A DNA stretch of 64,000 bases from Trochalopteron elliotii. Taxonomy: Eukaryota; Chordata; Aves; Passeriformes; Leiothrichidae. Of the stretch, positions 55,068-64,000 are shown in pieces. The notes beneath the pieces were generated by a model. That model worked only from the letters and a program-made list of their open reading frames with translations, did no database searches and had not been told where the DNA came from. Both the position numbers and the translations under genes were made by a program. Each line of letters opens with the position of its first letter. The first letter of the stretch is position 1. The DNA lies in assembly GCA_024734555.1 (NCBI GenBank), contig JANPWX010000033.1, positions 7,532,559 to 7,596,558 on the forward strand. Reading direction: 5' to 3'.

Positions 55068-58000
55068 ATGGGAGGAGCTGTGTGCCATTTGGGGCTCCAG
55101 CTGTGCATTGGTGCTGTGCTGCTCTTTGGTGGAGGAAGAGGGAGAGGTAAGAGGAGATTTGGAAAAGGTCCACTGTACAAAGACATGTACACGCCTTGCT
55201 CATTTTTCATTCACAGACCCTTCAGTATGCAACACAAGATCTTGTGACAGCCCTTTCCCAGGTACCAGGAACCAGTACAGCTGGCTGACAGTGCCAGGTC
55301 TAGGGGACTGAGCACATACTGGACAAGCTGGGCACCAGAAAAAGTGTAGTCACTGCCCAAGGTCCCTGCTGTAAGATCTTACACTCATCTGATGCAGTGA
55401 AGTGTGTTACAACAGAGTAAGAACATGATGAGGAAGATCAGATGCAGTGTCAGCAAAGGAAGTACTAGCAAGTAATGCATTTATTTAGTGTACTCAGTAA
55501 GGCATCATGCAGTGCTATATGAATCCAGTTCTGGTCTCCTTCCTCTGCAGAGCTCCCTGGCAGCCTGAGCTGCCTGAACAACTACGTGACTACTGTGAGC
55601 TGCACGTGGGTAACAGAGAAGCCCGTGGGTGATGGACCTTTCCACCTGCATTTCACCAAGTAAGAGCTGCACACCAAGAGCTGTCTGTGGCAGCCCTAGC
55701 CCTGGCATGGACAGGACAGCACTGAGAAGCAGAGATGGAGCCCAGCTGTGGGCTTTGCTCCCTCCACGGCAGGATACCTGTGGCACAGCTAGTTCTGCCA
55801 TCTCATCAGCCCAGACCTCAGAAGCTGCCTCAGAAGCTGCTTTCTACTGTGGTCCCACACTCTCAGGGGCTGCAACAAAGGTCAAGTGCACCTGGCTGCA
55901 TGATCTCTGTCAGCTGTGGGCTCTCCATCTGTTCAGTGAACCCTTCTGGCAGGCGACTCAGCACAGAGAACCTTCCCTTCCTGGCCAGAACCAGAACCTT
56001 CCCTTCTGGTCCCCATGACCTGGGAACTTCAGAGCCCATCCTGCTTATAGCTGCCTAATCAACTTCTAATAATTTCCTTCCTTTTTGCCTAGAAATTAAA
56101 CACCTAGTGGTTTAATGTATATTAGGAAATATATACATACAAGTCCAGTTATAAGCTTTGATAAGAGATTTAGAATATTATCTGAATAGTTTTTCCTCTA
56201 ATAGAAGAAATCGGGTGAATTGTTTGTTAACTGATAGGATAACTTGAGATTAATGTGTTTAGGTTATGTAGAAACATTGTCTTGACTAACAGTAACTATT
56301 ACATGTGGGTAAGCCACTCTGACACTAGATGCCTCATATTCTGCTACAGTTAAGTAAAAAATACCCTAACTCTTATTAATATTGGATTTCATAATCGATG
56401 GAAAGATGGACAAGTTGATAAGCTGTGATATCCCAGTTTCCTGTAGGATCACACACAATGTAAAAAAAAATTGCTAATAAATGGCTAAACTACAAAAAGA
56501 CAAACCAACTTCCAACATGTTTTGCTGGCAGTACTAGTCTGTTTGTAGTGAAAGAGGACTTAATGTACAGCTTATTATTACCTCTGCACTATGAACTTGT
56601 AACCAACTATCCATCAACTCCTTCCCCCTACCCACCTGCTCTCCTGCAGTGACAGCAGCTCTCACTTTCAGAGGGAGCAGGGAACAGCTACTGGATGCTA
56701 TGTGCAACTCCTGTGAGATCTGGTGTTCTCAGCAGTGAGGTTATAAAGGTGTCTTCTTCCTCCCTATCCAGCCCTGCCATCCATCCAGCTTTTGATTTGC
56801 TGGTTTGCTTGCTGTCTGCACTAAAGAAGTTCATGGTCTTCCAGAGTGTGGTGCTGTGCTAAGCTGTCGCACATCCATAAACTGAAAAGCATTTAATTGT
56901 ATGACTTAAAAGAAACTTTCAGCCTTTTTATTCTTCTAGCCTGTGGTCAAAGGGCCACAACGCCAGCTGCAAACTGACTGCCATAGAGAGCATGAAGAAT
57001 CAGTACCACTGCACAATTCATTTAGCCAGCCAGATCTTGGAAACAGATGGTTATAGAGTCTCTCTCCAAGGAAACTTCTTTGGACGTAATGACACACACG
57101 TGACCTTTCCAGAGTACAGTCCCCGCAAGCACAGTGAGTATGAACCAGCACAGCTGTGAGCTGAGGCTCTGCCCAGAAGCTTCAGGATAGGTCTGATATG
57201 CTGCCTAACAAAGGATGTCTCAAAGATAGCAAGGGGAAACAATGAAAACAATCAAGACTGCCCATCCCCAGAGAGTGCACTGTGTGAACTGCACCAGTAA
57301 GGATGCAGTTGCTGAGTCTCTCCATCCCGACTTTTCCTGGACTTCAGAGGGGCTGGCTCTGGAGCACCATTTAACAATATTTCTCATCTGCATCATTTTC
57401 TTGTGCCCTGAGTAATTTGCAATTGGATTGCTTCAATTATTTGTTTGTTTTGTGGTTTTATTTTTCTCTGAGAAGTTATATAATGAGGAGTCATGGATTT
57501 AACTGAATGTCCCATGGCCTGGTACTAGAGAGAAATGCTCAAAACCACTCCGTATTAGTAGTATGTTGTAAGGGCAGAAAGTGATATCCAGAGTGGTTCT
57601 TTGCTTGCAAGATTAACCACAGGGACAGCTGGAGTTATCATTAAGTTATGTCAGATCCATAGCTGTTCTGATGCTGTAGGCTAACCTGGTCTACTGCTAG
57701 TGTCAGTATCCCTCTTTAGACCCAGCTTTATCTTCCATTACTACAGTTACCCTAATATCATGCATTTTCTTTTGTGGTGTCCCAAACACTAGGAAAAACA
57801 CTGTCTCCTCTATTTGCAGTAAAACTTGATCCACCTATGAACATCCAGAGCAATGCCACTGCCAGCAAGTGCCAGATATGGTGGAGTGTGTGGAATGTGC
57901 CTTGGTACCTCGCTGAAATTCTTCAATATGAGTTGCAGTATAAGGAGTACAGCATGTCCTGGGAGGTAACTGGAGGAAGAATACAGTGATTCTTCCTTGT

Positions 58001-60939
58001 TCTTTGGGTGCAATGGCCTTGCCTCTCAGCTCAGGGCACTCCACCAGCTGACTTATGCTGGCCTTTCTGGTTTCCCATATTAAGGCTGAGAGATTTTACA
58101 TCAATACTGAAGTTCAATAACTCTTCTCCTCATGAACCCTGCATCCATCATCATTCAGGCCCTCTTGCATCTAAGAAAAGAAAATCTGGAAAAGAAAAGG
58201 GAAAAAACAAAAAAAAAGGAGTATTTAAAAGACCATCCTTTTGCCCAGTCTCATTAACAGCAATGCTTTGTAATACTTTGCAGGTTGCATTGAACAAGAC
58301 ACTACCCAGTCCACTGCCACAGGTAGAAATTGAAGCCACAGAGCTCCGTAGTGGCATTGCTTATGCTGCAAGAGTTCGCTGCAAAGTTTCTGAAAATGAG
58401 AATTCATACCACAGTCAGTGGAGTGAGTGGAGCCAGACAACAGTGTTTCAAAGAGCAGGTACAAAGAATGTTGTTTTCATCTTACTTCATTTATTTTCAT
58501 GTCCATGGCCCAAAAAAAGAGAAGATACTTGGTAAAATGAAGCTTTTCAAATCAGAACTAGCATTCTTCAAGTATTCATAGCCAAATTACTTTCCTTAAG
58601 GCCTTTAGCTGCCTGTTTGATTTGCAGTGTTTGATTATTTGGGGTTCTGTCTTGACTTCCAGACTTTGTATTGTGCTGATTCTTTTCCTAGATGTCCCAA
58701 AAGTCTCTGAAAAGATTCTAAATACCAAAACTATGCAGTACGTATTCATTCCTCTGAGTTTTGGCACTCTACTCTATTTACTCTGGAGCTGCAAGTTTTC
58801 CACAAGGTATGTGATTTTCATTAAGTTCCCCTTGGTCTTTATGGTCTGAAAGGGTAAATCAAGAGTTGTTATATCCCTTCTCCTTCTTGTTTCTGCTGCA
58901 CAGACTCAGTCATTTCCAAAAGGTCTTTTGACAATCTTGGAAAGTTCCTCGGCCATGATAGTTAATGACTCACTAGACAGTCCTTAAGGAGACCAAAGTA
59001 GCTTTGGGACTCCCAAATTCAGCTAAAGCCCAAGGATGATGGTATCTTGGAATTAAAGAAATTTAAGTCCATGGAAATATTTAAAGTTTCATGTAGATAA
59101 ATTAAAAGTGCAAGTACACAGCAACCCATAAAGGTGGCTAAACTGATGTCAATGCTAAGCTACATGTGATATTCCTGGCAGAAGTCAGTAAGTAAAATAG
59201 CAATATAGGCAAACTAAATTGACTCTGATTCATTTGAGACCAAGTTGTACAGAGAAAAAAGTGTTTTTAGAACCTCAGTTCAACCATCCTCTGCAATTCT
59301 TCATGCTGGCAGATCATAGGTAAATCTCCTATCTCTTTCTTTTTCACCTTGACATACATTATTATGCTTCATATACACATCATTCTTAGAGAAACAGACT
59401 AAATGATGTCCACATGATAATATATTTTTATAGGACAGACTCCAATAAAGGGGCAAGGATATCTGGCAGAATTTCTCTGTTTAAATGTAATGAAACTAGA
59501 ACTCTTTAAAACACTTTCAGAACCAGTGGTTTAGATCAAGTAAGCTGATAAACAAAGCTCGGTGCATATAATGAGTAATAGACCAGTATATTAAGTTTGT
59601 GACATATTCTTAAGAAACTTATGAGACTGTGCTTCAGGTTAGAAACATTAAATGCATGCACAGGTGGCAGAAAAATAAAAATTGCATGATAAGTCAGAAA
59701 TTATGATAAGTGGGCTTCTTGTGCAATCTTACTAACATAAATGTGGGGGTTAATCTAACCAGTGTCATGGAGACAGAACACAGAAAAACTGTCCATTTTT
59801 AAAAAGTGTTATTTTTTCACTTTAGGGCAAAAAGCCTCACCTGCTTTAACATTCCCACGCCAGCTGCATTCTTTCAGCCACTCTATAGTTTGCACAATGG
59901 GAATTTTAAGGTAAGAAATAAATTTCATTTCTTTCTTATGACCCTCTGTTCATGAAAGGAGGATTTTTTTTTTTCTGGGATTAATAATTCTAGCTCCTGA
60001 GCAGAGTTACTGACACATGGTTCTGATCTTCTGAAAGTTTATAGTTTCTCATTTTCCCGCTTCCACATACTAGCTAACCATCAGAGTTTCTGTCCAGCCT
60101 CTTCCTCCTTAGAAGTGGAACTCCTCCAGTGGCTCCCAGCTCAGGCTGAAGGCAAAAGGTGCACCTTTTCAAAACCAAAGAAATACCAGCAGCTTGCATT
60201 ATATTCTGGTGGTGTGATCTTGTAAAAATTCTTGTAAAGTTTTATGAAATTAGCTGCTAGGTTTTTTACCCTATTATTCTAACTTTGCCTGTTGGATTTG
60301 CAGTAAACATCTGGGTTATTGTGCCAAAGCCATAAAGAAAGAAAATTTATTTTGGAATAACTATGCAAAGTGACCCCAACTTATTGATGCTTTCATTAGG
60401 ACTGGGTTGGACCGAATGAGGCTTGTAACCAACTTGAAAGAGAAGAGGCCAGCAACTCAAGCAAAGTGAATGCAGATCAAGTTTCTGATCTAAAAACCCA
60501 AGAACTGTTTTCCAAAATTTCACTGAAACCTATAGGAAGCACAGATGTGGTTACTGCAGAAGAAAACATTGCATTTGCCTCAGGTCCAAGCCAGCAGTAT
60601 GTGCCCAGCAGGTACATAAGAGCAGAAGATACAGAGTTGTGGCCGGGACTATTGTTTGCACCAAACCATGCTGATGATACTGTTGGCCTGAAAATCTCAG
60701 AAATAATTAAAGACAACCTTGAGAGCCCTAGTGTTGAAAGGAATTATCCCTCTCAATCACAGCATGGAATGGGTGACTTTCTTATGCTTCGAGAATCTTT
60801 GGGGATGGTAGATGTGTCCTTCAGTGGTAGTGACTATTGTACTTTGTGTGACAATGATACCACAGGAGGTTTGATTTCTGCTGAACTGCTGAAGTTCTCT
60901 AAGGGCAATAGTCATGTTAAACATCAGAAAGACCAGTGA
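55068..60939 (+). CDS. IL9R: IL9R, interleukin-9 receptor alpha chain
   Basis: Eight coding exons: 55068-55146, 55551-55659, 56940-57133, 57820-57965, 58284-58458, 58692-58806, 59826-59910 and 60400-60939 (TGA), in frame, 480 aa (human 521). There is a signal peptide, a first domain with SLSCLNNYVTTVSCTW, and KHIKLDPPMNIQSNAT, matching human IL9R HVKLDPPSDLQSN. WSEWS is at 222-226 and the membrane segment at about 251-268. The Box1 exon reads IPTPAAFFQPLYSLHNGNFK, nearly the human VPSPAMFFQPLYSVHNGNFQ, followed by WVG. The tail contains SDYCTLC, like human NNYCALG. IL9R binds IL-9, pairs with IL2RG and signals through JAK1/JAK3 to STAT1/3/5. The human STAT tyrosine (YLPQ) best aligns with Tyr368 in YVPS. 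IL2RB and CSF2RB were considered; the KLDPP and Box1 blocks favour IL9R. Confidence 0.9.
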
Positions 60940-61656
60940 TCTTCCCTGAGGAATACTGCCTACAAAGTTCCTTGTGCTCTCCTATCACCTCCCAACACTG
61001 TCCTTCCAAGCAGCATAAACTGTGCAGACAGTTTCAAACATGTATCATTTTAAAATACATCCTCAACTTCTGTATTTCAGAAGACTGTGACTAAGTCCCT
61101 TGTCTAGCAAATACTACCCCTACAGGCATGGCAAACCCTGACTCTGGCAACATCTGAGGTCCCAGAGACACATGACTATGCCCTTCCCTACAGTAACCTC
61201 CAGCTGCAAGATCCAGTAACCCTCGTGTCTAAGGAGGCAGCAGCAGACCTGCTCGTTTGCTCAGGAAGAACTATTAGAATTGTGTGCCTCTTGGAAGCAG
61301 CAATATTTGCAATGTGATGAGCCATGATTTAAACTCCATCATTTTGTAAAAACTAGGCATGATTTTTCATAAAATCATGAGAAACTACGTTTTGCTTAAG
61401 AAAGTAATTCTGCTTCTTAACATGATATTGATCAACTATAGAGGTTTTTGATTTTATAAGAATTTGTAATTTCCCTGTTTAAAGATAATCAGACAGTAGG
61501 CCTTGTTCTTTATTATCTTAAATGGTTGTAACTTTTTATTTTGCAATAACTAAGCGTCATGTACTGCTTTAAAAATTTTATTTCAAGGTTAAATGGCTGG
61601 GTTGATTTAATGGAAAAAGTTGAAAAATAAGAACAGCACAAATGACCTTTAATTAA

Positions 61657-61786
61657 TCACAGAACAGGCCAGACCCACTGCCTCTCCAGGGCTTCTATTA
61701 TTTCTCCAGAACTGATGACTCCTTTGCCTATCTGCACAACAGGTACAGCCTTTCTGAGCTGAATCTCTGGAGGTTCACTTTCTGCC
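61657..61786 (-). other. Exon-like open frame, possible 3'-terminal exon, minus strand
   Basis: On the minus strand a good acceptor (TTTTCTGTGTCTAG) is followed by 42 open codons ending in TGA. The peptide has a coding-like character (PEIQLRKAVPVVQIGKG, then ISSGEIIEALERQW). AATAAA signals follow on the same strand at 61540-61535 and 61514-61509. I do not recognise the product and found no upstream exon. A 43-codon open stretch can occur by chance. Confidence 0.25.
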
Positions 61787-62371
61787 CTAGACACAGAAAA
61801 TCCTATACACGATTAATAATCTACCAAGCAGATTTCTGGAGTCTTAGTTGCATCTCTTAGATTTATGGGCTCAGCAGTTTTAGCAAGCATGCTGAGATAT
61901 GCACACATACAAACTAGCTGACACATCTATATACACAGTCACATACATTCAATGTTCCTCTTTGGAGTGCTTCCCTTTGGAGTGTCTCTCTGGTGACAGC
62001 ACAGATTAGTTTTGACAAGGCAAAGAAAGATTTTATTTAGAAGAAACAAAGTAGGTCGAGACATCCTTCCAAAAAGTGTGCTAAGCCTGAGAACTGCTGT
62101 GAGCAGTCTTTTTCTGTGAGAAAAATAGAAACAGAAAGAGGAGTTAACATGAGATTTGTGTGACAGCCGCAGGGGGTGATAGCAGTGATTTTTTTCAGTA
62201 TTGTAAGCAAAAGGCTTTTCTGATACCTGAAATAATATCCTATTTCTGGTCCTTGGTGCTTTTTAACTTGCAAAAACTATATTCCAGGGTGCTTCTATTA
62301 TTTCACCACAATCTAATGGCAAGAGAAGAATGTGATGTTGCTGTCATTAACAGTTGCTGTCATTTCCCCAG

Positions 62372-62510
62372 GATGAGAAAATCAGGACAACAGGAAAACA
62401 ATGCCACATCCCTGGAGGATTTTGGTGATCCCAAACTTTTAGACCCCATTGCATCGTTTGATGTAGAGTCCCAAATTTCTAATCTTCAGAATCTGAGGGA
62501 TGCTTTCTGA
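62372..62510 (+). other. Exon-like open frame, possible 3'-terminal exon, plus strand
   Basis: A strong acceptor (GTCATTTCCCCAG) is followed by a frame to TGA encoding an acidic, coding-like tail (NNATSLEDFGDPKLLDP, then SFDVESQISNLQNLRDAF). Not recognised. No donor exon that would join to it was identified; an alternative tail for IL9R or a fragment of another gene are both open possibilities. Confidence 0.25.
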
Positions 62511-63535
62511 AATTGTCAGATCAATTGTGTCTTAAACTCACCAGATCTTGACAGGCATTTCTTATGAACATGCAGATATGTTCATAATTTAGATAATGTA
62601 GAAATTTAACAGTTTTCATAAAATCTTGTTTTGTTAATATGGTATTCTGTACCAGTTGTGTTAGCAAAATGAGAGTGGGAACAATTATATTCAGAAATGA
62701 GTAAGGAGAAGCAAATCAGGCTTCTGTGGAAGGGAGAGTGCAAAACTTCATTAGAGAGAAGCAAAAGCAAACTGAGAGATTGAATGTAGTCAGAAATCAC
62801 TTGAGAGAAATGAAGAGTCAAAGATGCTGCTGCTTGTGTCCATTAGGGCAAGATAGGAAGACTATAAGCACTGAGTCTGCAGATGATGACAGGCTGATGG
62901 TTAAAAGGCTGAAATGACACTCCAGCATCAGCAGTTCTCCAGTTGAAACTCTTAAAAACTATTAGCTGCTTCCACTTCTATGGAATTACTTGAAGATATT
63001 AGTCGTAGCTAAAACCAAAAAGCCTCTTCTTTACAATTAGGTCTTTGGAAAAACAAAGCCCCATTTTTTCCCCTGTCCTTTTGCTTTGTGCTTTTTCTTT
63101 TAAAATTTTTTTTTGTTCATTTTTTGCTGCCATGTTTGAGATTCATCTTAGGTTCAAACTATGGTTTTTCACAGCTTCTTCCAGAATCTCTGAACTATTT
63201 TAAGGCTGACTTTTGCCTCTAAGAATGATACATATCCTTCAAATGGAAGATAGAAAACTACAGCCTAATAAGGAGACATAATATTGGCTCTGGTCAAACC
63301 TGTGAAGCCTTTCATATCCTGGGACTAGTGAGTGCATGCTATATGTACCACCTGCAACCAGAACAAAGTAGACAGCATTTTCCCCTTTTTCTTCTGTTGA
63401 GTTTTGCCAAAAGAAACTATTTTGGAAGATATTTGAGTAGCGCTTGTAAGCCACTAAAGAGCTGAAAATGTTCTGTGACGAAGATTTTGGTTTAATTGTA
63501 CGTTTGTTTTTTGGTGCTGTTTGGGGGTTGTTGGA

Positions 63536-63595
63536 TTGGTTTGGTTTGGTTTGGTTTGGTTTGGTTTGGTTTGGTTTGGTTTGGTTTGGTTTGTT
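63536..63595. repeat. (GGTTT)n microsatellite
   Basis: About eleven copies of a GGTTT pentamer on the plus strand, giving a W/F/G/L false open frame. Confidence 0.97.
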
Positions 63596-63786
63596 TGTCT
63601 CACCTGGGACTTCTATTCACATAAGCTGCCCAGGGCATGGGAGCTCTTAATTAGCCTCCACCTAGGTCTGAGAGACACAGCTTAGCTTCAGTTCTGTTTT
63701 TGTGTCGCTTCCTGTCTGGCTTCTGGGCCCGGGCTTCAGGTAGGTTATGTCTGGATAGCCCCCTTGGGTGGATGTGGTAGTGTCTC

Positions 63787-64000
63787 CCCCTCCCCGGGGC
63801 AGTGTCCCCGCTCCCCGGGGCAGTGTCCCCTCTGCCCGGGGCAGTGTCCCCGCTGCCTAGAGCAGTGTCCCCGCTGCCTAGAGCAGTGTCCCCGCTCCCC
63901 GGAGCAGTGTCCCCGCTCCCCGGGGCAGTGTCCCCTCTGTCCGGAGCAGTGTCCCCGCTGTCCGGGGCAGTGTCCCCGCTGTCCGGAGCAGTGTCCCCTC
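63787..64000. repeat. 21-bp GC-rich minisatellite, continues past the window
   Basis: About ten copies of a 21-bp unit of the type CAGTGTCCCCGCTCCCCGGG plus one G, with variants at the end of each unit (CTAGAG, CCGGAG, CCGGGG). The array is still running at the last base. No stop-free frame of known family is suggested. Confidence 0.97.

Larger units (their letters stand above)
60940..64000. other. Region downstream of IL9R, no recognised gene
   Basis: IL9R 3' UTR and then unassigned sequence. No plus-strand AATAAA close to the stop was noted. In human the gene after IL21R is GTF3C1 on the opposite strand. I do not see its conserved C-terminus here, so it probably lies beyond the window. Two exon-like frames (61657-61786 minus, 62372-62510 plus) are listed separately. 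Confidence 0.5.

Noticed and set aside
55068..60939. Third receptor as IL2RB, CSF2RB or a second IL21R
   Set aside because: The KLDPP block, the FFQPLYS-HNGNF Box1 exon and the YC-L motif in the tail match IL9R better than the other family members.
60940..64000. Expected GTF3C1 3' end
   Set aside because: The conserved GTF3C1 C-terminal residues were not found on the minus strand; the gene is likely outside the window.
63787..64000. CRISPR-like array
   Set aside because: Units are directly adjacent with no spacers, and the context is a vertebrate genome; it is a minisatellite.

Overview
The window is vertebrate genomic DNA and almost certainly from a bird. Genes are split into many short exons with GT-AG introns. 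The dispersed repeats are 3' ends of CR1-type LINEs, the abundant avian and reptile family, and gene order matches the conserved KDM8 - NSMCE1 - IL4R - IL21R block (human 16p12). I cannot name the species. There is one assembly gap of 400 N at 11435-11834 in a CpG-rich promoter region.

Layout: (1) 1-4862, plus strand: the 3' six exons of KDM8 (JMJD5), with the 5' end outside the window. (2) 6094-10539, minus strand: NSMCE1, an SMC5/6 subunit with a C-terminal RING-like zinc domain, tail to tail with KDM8. (3) 10798-11163: a probable solo LTR just upstream of the NSMCE1 coding exons and in the same orientation, followed by a CpG island around the gap, which looks like a shared NSMCE1/IL4R promoter. 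(4) 14323-24004, plus: IL4R. (5) 25.1-36.9 kb: intergenic, repeats only. (6) 36901-46133, plus: IL21R. (7) 47.3-55 kb: intergenic with a CR1 copy. (8) 55068-60939, plus: a third class I cytokine receptor, which I identify as IL9R. (9) 60.9-64 kb: no recognised gene, two exon-like open frames, and a 21-bp minisatellite running off the window edge.

The main biological content is a head-to-tail array of three type I cytokine receptor genes, IL4R-IL21R-IL9R. In mammals all three receptors work with the common gamma chain (IL2RG) and JAK1/JAK3. All three genes here share the same order of exons (signal peptide, two exons for the first FN3-like domain, two for the second ending in WSXWS, transmembrane exon, Box1 exon, cytoplasmic tail). 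The intron phases are also the same (1-2-1-0-1-2-0), with one extra cytoplasmic intron in IL4R. This is a clear sign of tandem duplication. Human IL9R lies in the pseudoautosomal region of X/Y, so its position here next to IL21R is likely the ancestral one. The IL4R tail carries a tandem 18-residue repeat with tyrosine motifs resembling mammalian IL-4R signalling sites, which may be lineage specific.

The reconstructions keep frame through every splice junction: IL4R 793 aa, IL21R 593 aa, IL9R 480 aa, NSMCE1 at least 256 aa. Exons were read by eye from splice sites and remembered family sequences. No alignment or database search was run.
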